This document shows positions 34,923 through 44,010 of a stretch of 64,000 nt of DNA, in pieces (within the stretch, counting starts at the first letter, position 1; each line of letters starts with the position of its first letter). The notes below the pieces were generated by a model, which was not told the origin of the DNA, made no database searches, and saw only the letters and a list, made by a program, of their open reading frames with translations. This DNA comes from an uncultured Bacilli bacterium (lineage in GTDB: Bacteria; Bacillota_I; Bacilli_A; RF39; UBA660). The position numbers and the translations under genes are program-made. Location: the NCBI GenBank assembly GCA_934101625.1, contig CAKORV010000001.1:62001-126000 (forward strand), written 5' to 3'.

Positions 34923-36143
34923 ATGAAAAATATATTTAAATTTATAATTTTATTTATTAGTGTACCAATATTTACCTATGCATCTAGTACAGATGAGGCA
35001 AGAATTGGTAATGAATTATACGATACTTTAGAACTTGCTATTGAAGCTGTAAAACCAAATGAAACAATAACTTTAGTATCAAATGCTTACTTTAAAGAAA
35101 GTGTAACTATTAATAAACCAGTAAAAATCAACTTAAATAATCATACTATAAGTGCAGATAAAATGGTATTTAGATTAATTGGTGGTGAATTATATTTAAC
35201 TGGAAAAGGTATTGTAAAAGAAGAAAATCCATATTATGGAGCAGTTGTAATAAAAGGTTCATCTGACCAAAATAAAGTTAATTTTAGTGTTCTTGAAGTA
35301 GATGAAGACATTACTTTAGAAGGATGGAGTGGAGTTTTTATTGACCAATTGTCAGGTAAAGGATATGGTATAAAAGCAAGTGTAAATGGAATAATCAATG
35401 CATTAAGTGATTCAACTGGAGGTTCTGGAATAGGAATATATGTTAATGGAAATATTAAAGATAAAGTAAATTCACCAATAATAATAGTAAACAAAACAGC
35501 ATCAATAAATTCTACAGGTAATGGTATATATCAAGCTGGATATGCAAGAACAACTATAAATGGTGGTTACATTGAAGGTTATGAATCATCTATTGCAATA
35601 AAATCAGGTACATTAACAATAAACGATGGAGAATTTGTATGTAACGGTCCTGATAAAACACCAGAAGCTTCTACTGGAGAAATAGAAGCAAGTGGAGTAG
35701 TCTTGCAAATTGAATCTAATACTTCTTATGCTGGAAATATGGAAATAACAATTAACAATGGAACATTTAAAAGTAAAAACTCTAATACAATTTATGAATA
35801 TTCAAATAATAACAAAACTAAAGTAATATCTTTTTTAATAAATAATGGAGCATTTAGAAGTAGTAATGGTAAAGAAGTATTTAGTTTATCTCAAGATTTT
35901 AAAGATAAATTATCTCCATTTATAAATGGTGGTAAATATACAACAGATGTATCTAAATATATAAAAAATGATAAAACACTTACAAAAGATGAATCATACT
36001 TTAAAGTAACTGAAACTGTAAGTGGTAAACCAATTGAAAAATCAAAAACCAATACTTTTCCAACGTACTCATACTTATTAATAATAATTTCTATATTAAT
36101 AATAGTAATTTATTTTCTAAAAAAATACTTAACTAAAAAGTAG
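34923..36143 (+). CDS. Secreted, C-terminally anchored beta-helix surface protein
   Basis: About 406 residues. A signal peptide (MKNIFKFIILFISVPIFTYASS) is followed by ~350 residues of short beta repeats with runs such as INNGTFKSKNSN and INDGEFVCNG, the pattern of right-handed parallel beta-helix (pectate-lyase-like) proteins. It ends with a membrane segment (YLLIIISILIIVIYF) and KKYLTKK. ATG 34923 is preferred over ATG 34887, because the latter lies in the terminator stem of the previous gene. No clear ribosome site. Likely an adhesin or glycan-binding protein; binding partner unknown. Confidence 0.7.
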   Translation: MKNIFKFIILFISVPIFTYASSTDEARIGNELYDTLELAIEAVKPNETITLVSNAYFKESVTINKPVKINLNNHTISADKMVFRLIGGELYLTGKGIVKEENPYYGAVVIKGSSDQNKVNFSVLEVDEDITLEGWSGVFIDQLSGKGYGIKASVNGIINALSDSTGGSGIGIYVNGNIKDKVNSPIIIVNKTASINSTGNGIYQAGYARTTINGGYIEGYESSIAIKSGTLTINDGEFVCNGPDKTPEASTGEIEASGVVLQIESNTSYAGNMEITINNGTFKSKNSNTIYEYSNNNKTKVISFLINNGAFRSSNGKEVFSLSQDFKDKLSPFINGGKYTTDVSKYIKNDKTLTKDESYFKVTETVSGKPIEKSKTNTFPTYSYLLIIISILIIVIYFLKKYLTKK

Positions 36144-36190
36144 AATATCTTTCTAAATTATGATAAAATTACAAGTATGAGGTAGTTAAA

Positions 36191-36877
36191 ATGAATCAAG
36201 AAACAATTGGCAAAAAAATAAAAGAACTTAGAATAAAAAACAACTTAACTCAACAAGAACTAGCCAGTAAATTAAATGTAACATATCAAGCAGTAAGTAA
36301 ATGGGAAAATGGTAAAAATTTACCAGACTTAGTAATACTAACTGAAATATGCAAAATATTTAATATAGATTTAAATGACTTAATAAGTGATAATAAAAAG
36401 AAATTCAATAAAAAATATTTATACTTTATAATACCAATTCTATTAATAGTATTTGTATGTATAACACATTGTATATTAAAAGGAAAAAATGATTATAATT
36501 TTACTCCAATAACAACAACATGTGAAGAATTTGAAATAACTGGAGTCGCAGCTTACAATAAAGAAAAAACATCTATTTATGTTTCTAATATAACTTATTG
36601 TGGTAAAGAAGAAAATCTTAACTTTAAAGAAATAGAATGTACTTTATATGAAGAAATAGATAACAAAAAAATAAAAATAAATGAATGTAAGAGTGTTAAT
36701 AACGAAACAAATTTAAAAGATTACCTAAAAGATTTAACAATAAACATTGAACACTTTAGTAAAGAATGTAAAACTATGAAAGAAAATAATTTATATTTAG
36801 AGATAAATGGTAAAAATGATGATGAAAAAATAATTACTTATAAAATACCTTTAAAACTAGATGAAAAATGTAACTAA
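36191..36877 (+). CDS. Membrane-anchored XRE-family regulator
   Basis: 228 residues. N-terminal helix-turn-helix of the XRE/Cro family (IGKKIKELRIKNNLTQQELASKLNVTYQAVSKWENG), one membrane helix (YLYFIIPILLIVFVCITHCIL, ~75-95), then ~130 extracytoplasmic residues with five cysteines (TTCEEF, TYCGKE, IECTL, NECKS, SKECKT). The layout suggests an outside signal sensed by the Cys-rich domain and transmitted to DNA. Site AGGTAGTTAAA precedes ATG. Confidence 0.85.
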   Translation: MNQETIGKKIKELRIKNNLTQQELASKLNVTYQAVSKWENGKNLPDLVILTEICKIFNIDLNDLISDNKKKFNKKYLYFIIPILLIVFVCITHCILKGKNDYNFTPITTTCEEFEITGVAAYNKEKTSIYVSNITYCGKEENLNFKEIECTLYEEIDNKKIKINECKSVNNETNLKDYLKDLTINIEHFSKECKTMKENNLYLEINGKNDDEKIITYKIPLKLDEKCN

Positions 36878-36918
36878 ACTAATAGTTGAGAAACTTCAAC
36901 TATTAGTTTCTTTTTTTT
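36876..36918 (+). terminator. Strong terminator after the XRE regulator
   Basis: Fourteen-base perfect stem AAACTAATAGTTGA (36876-36889) / TCAACTATTAGTTT (36896-36909), then CTTTTTTTT. The gene stop overlaps the stem start. Confidence 0.85.
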
Positions 36919-36961
36919 ACTAAATAAAATATGTATAATGATTCTAGAAAGGAAGGATATT

Positions 36962-37582
36962 ATGAAAGATAGTACAAAAAATAAAATAATTTTAACTTTA
37001 TTAGCCATTGTAATAGTTTTAGTAGGAGTAATTATTTTCTTAAATATTAAAAAGAAAAATGAAGATAATAGTATAACTGATGCAAAAAGATTTAGTGAGG
37101 AATATAAAATATCAGAAGATAATGTATTTGTTTATAGAAACAGTGATGAAATATTAAAGATAATGAAAAATGGAACAGGAGTAGTATATCTTGGATTTCC
37201 AGAATGTCCTTGGTGTTCAGCATATGTTATATATTTAAATGAAGTAGCTAAAGAAAATCATTTAGATAAAATATATTATTATAATATATTAGAAGATAGA
37301 AAGAATAATACAGAGTTCTATAAAGAAGTAATAAAACTTTTAAGTGGTAATTTACAATATGATGATGAAGGTAATGAAAGATTATATGTTCCAAATGTAT
37401 CATTTCACGTTAAAGGTAAGATTATAGGAAATGATTATGAAACAAGTAAAGATACTCATGATTTAAAAGATCCTAAGGATTATTGGACAAATGAAGAAAT
37501 ATCTGAATTAAAAAGTACATTAACAAAATATACTAAAGAAGTAGTTGATAACTTAAATACATGTACTGATTGTAATAAATAA
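36962..37582 (+). CDS. Membrane-anchored thioredoxin-like protein (CPWC)
   Basis: About 206 residues from ATG 36962 (GAAAGGAAGGATATT). N-terminal membrane helix (IILTLLAIVIVLVGVIIFL), then a thioredoxin-fold domain with YLGFPECPWCSAYVIYLNEV: a CxxC redox site near residue 88. Ends in CTDCNK. Probably an extracytoplasmic thiol-disulfide oxidoreductase or bacteriocin transport accessory-type protein. A second such protein with CGHC is encoded at 44.9 kb. Confidence 0.8.
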   Translation: MKDSTKNKIILTLLAIVIVLVGVIIFLNIKKKNEDNSITDAKRFSEEYKISEDNVFVYRNSDEILKIMKNGTGVVYLGFPECPWCSAYVIYLNEVAKENHLDKIYYYNILEDRKNNTEFYKEVIKLLSGNLQYDDEGNERLYVPNVSFHVKGKIIGNDYETSKDTHDLKDPKDYWTNEEISELKSTLTKYTKEVVDNLNTCTDCNK

Positions 37583-37587
37583 AGTAA

Positions 37588-37731
37588 TTGAACATCTCTG
37601 AACGAAATTGAACACCTCTGAACAGAACCAAATACATAAATAAACACAAAACAGAAAATTATGCTATAATAAATGATGAGATGTATAATTATAGTTTCGA
37701 TTTACTAAATAAACAAGCTATAATTATACTT
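37588..37731 (+). repeat. Tandem 20-mer and inverted repeat upstream of tmk
   Basis: Two adjacent 20-base copies begin TTGAACATCTCTGAACG (37588) and TTGAACACCTCTGAACAG (37608), differing at a few positions. A TATAAT lies near 37665. Then TATAATTATAGTTT (37684-37697) and AAGCTATAATTATA (37715-37728) form a 14-base inverted repeat just before the tmk ribosome site. It may be a transcript-leader hairpin or operator. Confidence 0.5.
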
Positions 37732-37747
37732 AGAAGGAGAAAATAAC

Positions 37748-38419
37748 ATGGGAAAAATAGTATTAATTGAAGGAACTGATTGTTCTGGAAAAGAAACACA
37801 AAGTAATTTATTAATGGATAAACTAAAAAAAGAAGGATATTCTGTAGAAAAAATAGCATTTCCTGATTATGAAAGTCCTACTGGAAAAATAATTGGTGGA
37901 CCATACTTAGGGAAAAGCTATATTTGTAATAGTTGGTTTAAGGAAGGTGCGATAAATGTTGATGGAAAAGTGGCATCCCTTTACTTTGCAGCTGATAGAC
38001 TATATCATAAAGATCAAATACTTGATGCTAAAAATAAAAATGATTTACTAATCTTAGATAGATATACTATATCTAATATGGCTCATCAAGGTGGTAAATT
38101 CGAAACAAAAGAAGAAAGATTAGCTATGTACAAATGGTTAGAAGAATTAGAATTTAACTTATTAGGTTTACCTAGACCAGACATGGTAATATTCTTACAT
38201 ATGCCAGAACAAGTGAGTGAAATCTTAAAGAAAAATAGAAAAGAAGAATTAGATGAACATGAAAAATCACAAACATATCTAAGTAAAAGTGAACGTGCTT
38301 ATTTAGAATTAAGTAAACAATATGGCTTTAAAGAAATACTATGTAATATAAAAGATCAACCTAGACAAATAGAAGATATAAATGAAGATATTTATAAATT
38401 AGTTAAAAAAATAATATAA
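37748..38419 (+). CDS. tmk: Thymidylate kinase
   Basis: 223 residues. P-loop LIEGTDCSGKETQSN at the N-terminus, FPDYESPTGK, YFAADRLYHKDQI (DR motif), LDRYTISNMAHQGGK and a lid region with KNRKEELDEHEKS. Phosphorylates dTMP to dTDP for DNA synthesis. The length (223) and the Cys in the P-loop follow a branch of tmk seen in small-genome Bacillota. AGAAGGAGAAAATAAC precedes ATG. Confidence 0.9.
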   Translation: MGKIVLIEGTDCSGKETQSNLLMDKLKKEGYSVEKIAFPDYESPTGKIIGGPYLGKSYICNSWFKEGAINVDGKVASLYFAADRLYHKDQILDAKNKNDLLILDRYTISNMAHQGGKFETKEERLAMYKWLEELEFNLLGLPRPDMVIFLHMPEQVSEILKKNRKEELDEHEKSQTYLSKSERAYLELSKQYGFKEILCNIKDQPRQIEDINEDIYKLVKKII

Positions 38420-38479
38420 TTAACAATAATTGGTAGTTTAAAATAACTAAAAAAATAAATCATAATAATAGGTGTTATT

Positions 38480-38875
38480 ATGAAAAAGTTATTATTAAGT
38501 CTATCAATTTTTTTATTGTTATTACTTTTAATTTGTCCTTTAAATGCTACAGAAGATGAATATATAGAAAAATACTATTCTTTAGAATTTGATAATCTAA
38601 ACTCTAAAAATATAAATGAAGTATTTAATGGATTAAAATATAACATAATTGAAGTCGAAGTACAAACAACTAGACTAACTAAATCATATAGATTTAACCT
38701 ATCCCTAGTAAACAACTTAGAACAAGAACTAAATAACTTAATATTAAATGACTTAAAAGAAATACTACCTAGAGAAGAAATATCTATAATAGAGACAAAA
38801 GGTTTTAAAATAACAAGAATAGACTTAAGATGTACTAAAAATGATAAAGAGATAATATTAGAAAGAGTGAATTAA
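38480..38875 (+). CDS. Secreted or lipid-anchored hypothetical protein
   Basis: 131 residues: signal sequence MKKLLLSLSIFLLLLLLICPLNA with a Cys in the hydrophobic end, then ~105 residues of mixed beta/helical character (IIEVEVQTTRLTKSYRFNL). Not a perfect lipobox. No family recognised. One base before the MFS gene start, so the two are co-translated. Confidence 0.65.
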   Translation: MKKLLLSLSIFLLLLLLICPLNATEDEYIEKYYSLEFDNLNSKNINEVFNGLKYNIIEVEVQTTRLTKSYRFNLSLVNNLEQELNNLILNDLKEILPREEISIIETKGFKITRIDLRCTKNDKEIILERVN

Positions 38876-40033
38876 ATGTCTGATTTAAAAAAATATAATA
38901 TATTTATAACAATAACTAGTTTTTCTAAACTATTGGTGGAATTATTTATTCCACTTATTTTATATGACTATGGATTTACTATAAAAAATATAATACTCTA
39001 TATGATAATAAAATATACACTATGTATAATAATGATACCAATAACTATGAAAATAAATAAAAAAATATCTTGGTCTAAAATAATGATACTAAGTAGTTTT
39101 TTCTTTTCTTTAACTTACATTTACTTAAATATAATGACTAAATCTTTATTAAGTCTAATAATACTTTCTATAATATTTTCTATATATCTAATCTTCTATT
39201 GGTTAGGAAGACATATATATGGATTATCTATAATAGAAGATAAAAAAACAACAGATAACGTTAGTTTATACACAATATTCACAGTATTAGGAAGTATACC
39301 TGCAACGTATATAGGAAGTCTAATACTAAAATACTTTGGATTTATAACTTTAACTATAATTGTATTAATACTAATGTTAATAAGTATAATACCATTAACA
39401 AAAATAAATAAAGATATTAAATATATAAAGCCTAACTTAAAACCAATAATAAAAACATTTCCTAAAAGAAACTATTTATTCACATTCATAGAACAATTTA
39501 GATATATTTTAAATAATATATTTCCACTCTACATATATCTTTACATAAAAAAAGAATTTACATACATTGGTATAACTAACTTAATATGCGGTATTGGTAG
39601 TATAATTTATATATTTATAATAAGTAAAAAAATGGATAAAAACAAAAAAGATTATCTAAGTATTTCATGTATTTTACTTAGTATATTGTATATTGGTAAA
39701 CTAAATATAAACAACACTAACTTATTTTACATAATAGTATTTATAGAAGGAATTTTAAAAGTAACTTTAGATACTATAGTACAAAGAAATGCATATGTAT
39801 ATGGAAGAAATTATGATGTAAACTCATATATTGAATTTACAGAATTATTAAATAATATATTTAGAACTATAATATTAATTATATTTTATTTATTAAACTT
39901 AAATTTAAGAAACATTATTTATATAGGAATACTAGGTATATTTATAAATTCATTTGTTAAATATGATGATGGAAAATATGGGTATAAAAATTTGTTGAAA
40001 AATGAATTAAAAAATGATGGAATTAAAACATAA
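38876..40033 (+). CDS. Major facilitator superfamily-like transporter
   Basis: 385 residues, eleven to twelve hydrophobic segments. Between segments two and three the MFS A-motif is weak (IPITMKINKKISWSKIMILSS). The two-halves pattern and YWLGRHIYGLSI fit the superfamily. Substrate not evident. Very A-rich codon use typical of this half of the window. ATG starts directly after the upstream stop. Confidence 0.7.
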   Translation: MSDLKKYNIFITITSFSKLLVELFIPLILYDYGFTIKNIILYMIIKYTLCIIMIPITMKINKKISWSKIMILSSFFFSLTYIYLNIMTKSLLSLIILSIIFSIYLIFYWLGRHIYGLSIIEDKKTTDNVSLYTIFTVLGSIPATYIGSLILKYFGFITLTIIVLILMLISIIPLTKINKDIKYIKPNLKPIIKTFPKRNYLFTFIEQFRYILNNIFPLYIYLYIKKEFTYIGITNLICGIGSIIYIFIISKKMDKNKKDYLSISCILLSILYIGKLNINNTNLFYIIVFIEGILKVTLDTIVQRNAYVYGRNYDVNSYIEFTELLNNIFRTIILIIFYLLNLNLRNIIYIGILGIFINSFVKYDDGKYGYKNLLKNELKNDGIKT

Positions 40034-40050
40034 AATATAAGGAGTAAGGC

Positions 40051-40135
40051 AAAACTATGAGAATATTGGAAAACCCAAACTATAACAACGATTGTTCGTT
40101 ATGGGGGCAATTTATTAATTATCTCTCATAGTTTT
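40051..40135 (+). other. Long-range hairpin with terminator-like end and a 24-codon ORF whose start and stop lie in the stem
   Basis: Perfect 12-base arms AAAACTATGAGA (40051-40062) and TCTCATAGTTTT (40124-40135) enclose 61 bases and are followed by TT. Inside are smaller stems: TTGG/CCAA and ATAACAAC/GTTCGTTAT. An ORF from ATG 40057 to TAG 40129-40131 (24 codons, MRILENPNYNNDCS...) has its start and stop codons in the two arms. AAGGAG lies 12 bases upstream. It may be a small RNA, an attenuator or a leader peptide. No known family recognised. Confidence 0.45.
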
Positions 40136-40146
40136 TTCGTGAATTT

Positions 40147-40180
40147 AAATATATAGGCACAAGTCTATATATTTTTTTGT
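40147..40180 (+). terminator. Terminator immediately upstream of the 40,194 gene
   Basis: AAATATATAG (40147-40156) / CTATATATTT (40165-40174), eight-base loop, followed by TTTT. It lies only ~20 bases before the start codon of the next gene, so it may act as an attenuator. Confidence 0.65.
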
Positions 40181-40193
40181 GGTGGTGAAAGAT

Positions 40194-40394
40194 ATGAAAA
40201 ATAAAAAGTATATTGTGTATATGGTAGTAAGTATATTAGTATTAACTATTGGAGTAAGTTATGCATACTTTAAAGCAAGAGTAAATGGTGAAGGTAAAAG
40301 TATAAGTTTAAGAAGTAAAGGAATATATGTGTTATATTCAGGTGATGGAACACCAGAAAGTCCATATGAAATAGCCGAAAATAGTTGTAATTAA
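40194..40394 (+). CDS. Short remnant of the variable surface-protein family
   Basis: 66 residues from ATG 40194 (GGTGGTGAAAGAT upstream). The N-terminus (KKYIVYMVVSILVLTIGVSYAYF) matches the anchor of the 603-residue protein at 50,804 (KKYIIFGIVMIVVLLIGFTYAFY). The C-terminus, SISLRSKG...GDGTPESPYEI..NSC, matches that protein's end, SVSLDSC...GTGTSTDPYVV..TSC. Everything between, including the lectin-like region, is missing in frame. Either an internal-deletion derivative or a minimal member of the family. Whether it is made and displayed is unknown. Confidence 0.65.
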   Translation: MKNKKYIVYMVVSILVLTIGVSYAYFKARVNGEGKSISLRSKGIYVLYSGDGTPESPYEIAENSCN

Positions 40395-40468
40395 ATAAAT
40401 TAATACATATAATGTGAGTTATATGTATTTTATTTTAACTTGCTTAATATACTTAACTGGTGAATATA

Positions 40469-43039
40469 ATGTTTAATATTAAAGGACTAAGTAATGAAGA
40501 AGTAATAAATAATAGAAAAAATTATGGTAGTAATGAAATAACACATTATAAAAAAAGTAGTATATTTAAATTAATAATTGAATCATTAAATGATCCAATT
40601 ATTAAAATTCTTTTAATTGCTTTAGGAGTTAAAGTACTATTTTTGTTTAATGATAGTGATATATATGAAACTATAGGAATAATTGCCGCGGTTATAATTG
40701 CCAGTGTTATAAGTAGTTTAAGTGAATATGGAAGTGAAAAAGCATTTGAAAAACTAAGTGAAGAAAGTCTTAATGAAGAGGCTAAAGTATTTAGAAATAG
40801 TAAACTTATAAAAGTTAAAATAGATGATGTAGTTGTAAATGATTATGTATTCTTAGAGAGTGGAGATAAAATAAGTGCTGATGGAACTATATATGAAGGG
40901 AATATTTATACTGATGAAAGTATGATGACTGGAGAAACTAAAGAACAATTAAAAAGTATAAATAGTGAAGTATATCGTGGTACCATAGTGACTAGTGGTA
41001 CTGCGGTAATGTTAGTTAATAAAGTTGGTAATAACACATATTATGGTAAAATTGCTAAAGATATACAGGCAGTAACACCAGAAAGTCCACTTAAAAATAG
41101 ATTAAGAGTTTTAGCAAATTTTATAAGTAAAATAGGTTATATATGTTCATTTTTAGTAATGTTATCTTATTTATTTAATGTAGTAGTAATAAAAAATAAC
41201 TTTAATATGGATGAAATAATAAATACAGTTACAAACGCTAGAGAAATAATACCACATTTATTATATGCTCTTACTTTAGGTGTTACCATCATAGTAGTAG
41301 CTGTCCCAGAAGGATTACCAATGATGATAACTTTAGTACTTTCTAGTAATATGAAAAGACTTCTTAAAAATAATGTTTTAGTAAGAAAACTAGTAGGTAT
41401 AGAATCTAGTGGTAGTTTAAATATTTTATTCAGTGATAAAACCGGCACACTAACAAAAGGTAAACTTAAAGTAACTGAATTTATCACATATGAAGGAAAT
41501 AAATATAAAAATATTAATGAAATAAAAGAATTAAATGAACTTGTAAAAATAAGTTTACTTTACAATAATCAAAGTACTTATAATGATAAAGAAATTATAG
41601 GAGGTAATATAACAGACCGCGCTATTTTAGAGTATGTAGGACCATCAACTCAAGATAGATATAAAGTTTTATCTAATGAAGAATTTAATAGTAAAAATAA
41701 ATATTCTAGTATTACATTAAATTATAATAATAAGACTAAGTTTATAAAAGGAGCATATGAAATAGTAATTAAAAAGTGTAATAGTTATTATAAAAATGAT
41801 GGTAGAAAATCTTTAATTAATAAGAATAGTGAATTAATAGAAAAGGGTAATAAATATACAAGTGAAGGTTATAGAGTTTTGTCACTAGCAACAACAGAAG
41901 ATGATATAAGATATACATTCTTGGGATTTATTTTAATTAAAGATGAGATTAGAAAAGAAACAATTGAAGGAATAAAAATGGTAACAGATGCAGGTATTCA
42001 AACAGTAATGATAACTGGAGATAATGAATTAACTGCTAGAAGTATAGCCAAAGAAATAGGACTTATTAAAAATAGTAATGATTTAGTTATAACTAGTGAG
42101 GAATTAAATAAAATGAATGATGTAGAATTAAAAAGTATTATACCTAAATTAAAAGTAGTCGCAAGAAGTTTACCAGAAGATAAAAAAAGACTTGTAAATT
42201 TAAGTCAAGAGTTAGGTTTAGTTGTCGGTATGACTGGGGATGGAGTAAATGATGCTCCAGCATTAAAAAGAGCCGATGTAGGGTTTGCTATGGGTAGTGG
42301 AACAGAAGTTGCTAAAGAAGTAAGTGATATAGTAATACTTGATGATAACTTTTTAAGTATAGTTAATACTATATTATTTGGTAGAACTATATTTAAGAGT
42401 ATTAGAAAGTTTATAATATTTCAATTAACTGTTAATATAACTACAGTCTTTTTATCAGTAATAGGCCCACTTGTAGGAGTAACAAGTCCTTTGGCTGCAA
42501 TTCAAATGTTGTGGATAAACATGGTAATGGATACTTTGGCTGGAATTGCTTATGCTTATGAACCACCAATAAAAGAATATATGAAAGAACCACCAAAGAA
42601 AAGAAACGAAAAAATAATGAATTCATATATGATAAATGAAATTTTGGTAACTGGTACATATTTAAGTTTATTATGTATGTTTTTCTTAAAAAGTAATTTT
42701 ATAAAAAGTTTATATAGAATAGGTAATCAAGACAAATATTTAATGACTGCATTCTTTGGATTGTTTATATTTATGAGTGTATTTAATGCCTTTAATGCAA
42801 GAAGTTATAGATTAAATGTACTTGCTAATGTAACTAAAAATAAAGTATTTCTAAGTGTTATATTATTTATTGTAATAGTACAACTTTCTCTTATCTATTT
42901 TGGTGGTTCTATATTTAGAACTACAGGATTAACTTTCTTTGAACTAAATGTAACTATTTTATTAGCATTTACTGTAATACCATTTGATTTTATAAGAAAG
43001 ACTATATTAAGAAAGTTAGGTAAACCAAATAATGTATAA
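40469..43039 (+). CDS. P2-type calcium-transporting ATPase
   Basis: About 856 residues from ATG 40469 (TGGTGAATATA). Motifs: DESMMTGETKE (A-domain), VVAVPEGLPMMITL (PEGL Ca2+ site), FSDKTGTLTKG (phosphorylation), TGDGVNDAPALKRADVG (hinge), and FQLTVNITTVFLSVIGP and WINMVMDTLAGIAYA in the late helices (N and D ligands as in SERCA/PMCA-like pumps). Ten membrane segments expected. Exports Ca2+ from the cytoplasm. Confidence 0.92.
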   Translation: MFNIKGLSNEEVINNRKNYGSNEITHYKKSSIFKLIIESLNDPIIKILLIALGVKVLFLFNDSDIYETIGIIAAVIIASVISSLSEYGSEKAFEKLSEESLNEEAKVFRNSKLIKVKIDDVVVNDYVFLESGDKISADGTIYEGNIYTDESMMTGETKEQLKSINSEVYRGTIVTSGTAVMLVNKVGNNTYYGKIAKDIQAVTPESPLKNRLRVLANFISKIGYICSFLVMLSYLFNVVVIKNNFNMDEIINTVTNAREIIPHLLYALTLGVTIIVVAVPEGLPMMITLVLSSNMKRLLKNNVLVRKLVGIESSGSLNILFSDKTGTLTKGKLKVTEFITYEGNKYKNINEIKELNELVKISLLYNNQSTYNDKEIIGGNITDRAILEYVGPSTQDRYKVLSNEEFNSKNKYSSITLNYNNKTKFIKGAYEIVIKKCNSYYKNDGRKSLINKNSELIEKGNKYTSEGYRVLSLATTEDDIRYTFLGFILIKDEIRKETIEGIKMVTDAGIQTVMITGDNELTARSIAKEIGLIKNSNDLVITSEELNKMNDVELKSIIPKLKVVARSLPEDKKRLVNLSQELGLVVGMTGDGVNDAPALKRADVGFAMGSGTEVAKEVSDIVILDDNFLSIVNTILFGRTIFKSIRKFIIFQLTVNITTVFLSVIGPLVGVTSPLAAIQMLWINMVMDTLAGIAYAYEPPIKEYMKEPPKKRNEKIMNSYMINEILVTGTYLSLLCMFFLKSNFIKSLYRIGNQDKYLMTAFFGLFIFMSVFNAFNARSYRLNVLANVTKNKVFLSVILFIVIVQLSLIYFGGSIFRTTGLTFFELNVTILLAFTVIPFDFIRKTILRKLGKPNNV

Positions 43040-43054
43040 TGTTATCTACACAAA

Positions 43055-43082
43055 AACTCTTAAAGAAATTCCTTTAAGAGTT
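43055..43082 (-). terminator. Terminator of the 149-residue unknown gene
   Basis: Perfect 11-base stem AACTCTTAAAG (43055-43065) / CTTTAAGAGTT (43072-43082). On the minus strand it is followed by TTTTTG. The last codons (ELLKEFL-stop) of the gene are encoded in the hairpin. Confidence 0.8.
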
Positions 43083-43497
43083 CTATTTGTTTTTCTCCAA
43101 ATTTTTGTATATCTAATGCTAACTTAATAATATCTTTACTACTTTCTTTCTTATAGTTTTTAACCTTAGCCTCTATATCAATATTTCCCATAGTAAATCC
43201 TCTTATAAGAATACTAGCTATTTTAGAATCACTATTATCTTTACTTACTTCAACCTTCATAGCGCTCGTACTTGTAATACTAGCAAATATCTTACTATGT
43301 TTAGATTTAATCTTAAGTTTTTTCATTACTTTTTTAACTTCTTTGAAATAATATTCATATCTTTGTAATTCTTCTTCTAATATAAACTTAATTTTATTAT
43401 CTTTATCTTTTAATAACTTCAAAAGTTCTTTAGTACTATTAACTCCCATATTAGTATTATCATATAAAAGTAGTATTAATTCATTATTTTCATTCAT
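43060..43497 (-). CDS. Hypothetical helical protein
   Basis: About 145 residues from ATG 43497 (TGGTGATAAAT). Largely helical and charged, with a long helix NSTKELLKLLKDKDNKIKFILEEELQRYEYYFKEVKKVMKKLK and a closing helix of the same kind. The overall pattern recalls ferritin-like four-helix DUFs (e.g. DUF2383), but no metal ligands can be confirmed. Cytoplasmic. Family not established. Confidence 0.65.
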   Translation of the reverse strand: MNENNELILLLYDNTNMGVNSTKELLKLLKDKDNKIKFILEEELQRYEYYFKEVKKVMKKLKIKSKHSKIFASITSTSAMKVEVSKDNSDSKIASILIRGFTMGNIDIEAKVKNYKKESSKDIIKLALDIQKFGEKQIELLKEFL

Positions 43498-43540
43498 ATT
43501 TATCACCATTTATATTATGAGCATAATGATTAAATATATT

Positions 43541-43927
43541 CTATAAAGTTATTATTTGTTTAGGTAAATATTTTTTAGTTAAGCTATTTTCTAATTCATC
43601 TAATTTTTCTAATCTTCTAAAGTCTCTAATTAATTCTTTTATTTCAAATAATTGTTCCTTAGTAGGATGATGTTTTCCCTTACTTATCTCAATTAACTTA
43701 CTATTAATTTGATAGTATATTTCATAATAATTCATTTCTATATAATTAAGTAACTTATGTGCTTCATTGGTTAAAACAGCGCCATTATCAATAGAGTTAC
43801 TTCCTCCATATTCCTTTTTTATACAATGATGAAAAGTGAATCTACTATCTTTAGTTAAAGGAAAACCCATAAAACATGTATCTGTTAATTCATAAATTCT
43901 TACCATTCTACTTGTCCTATGTTTCAT
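43541..43927 (-). CDS. HNH-motif protein
   Basis: 128 residues from ATG 43927 (AGGTGGTTTT). FTFHHCIKKEYGGSNSIDNGAVLTNEAHKLLNYIE (read in pieces: FTFHH, GGSNSIDNGAVL, EAHKLLN) reproduces the HH...N...H layout of an HNH nuclease with the usual GG and L positions. The zinc-binding cysteines of some HNH enzymes are absent. The remainder is helical and basic. It could be a small nuclease of phage or mobile origin; no partner gene is seen. Cellular role unknown. Confidence 0.7.
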   Translation of the reverse strand: MKHRTSRMVRIYELTDTCFMGFPLTKDSRFTFHHCIKKEYGGSNSIDNGAVLTNEAHKLLNYIEMNYYEIYYQINSKLIEISKGKHHPTKEQLFEIKELIRDFRRLEKLDELENSLTKKYLPKQIITL

Positions 43928-44010
43928 AAAACCACCTACTAATATTGTATCAAAAATCCATTGATTTGTGTACTTACAAATGATAAAATTTAATTAGTGG
44001 TGCGTGAGTT

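Noticed and set aside
34133..34924. Long minus-strand ORF covering the end of the metal ATPase
   Set aside because: Shadow ORF; its hydrophobic text mirrors the ATPase frame and it has no ribosome site.
40063..40123. AAC-rich stretch (AACCCAAACTATAACAACGAT) considered as the DGR template repeat
   Set aside because: It is only ~60 bases, and apart from TATGGGG it cannot be aligned with the variable tract at 52.4 kb.
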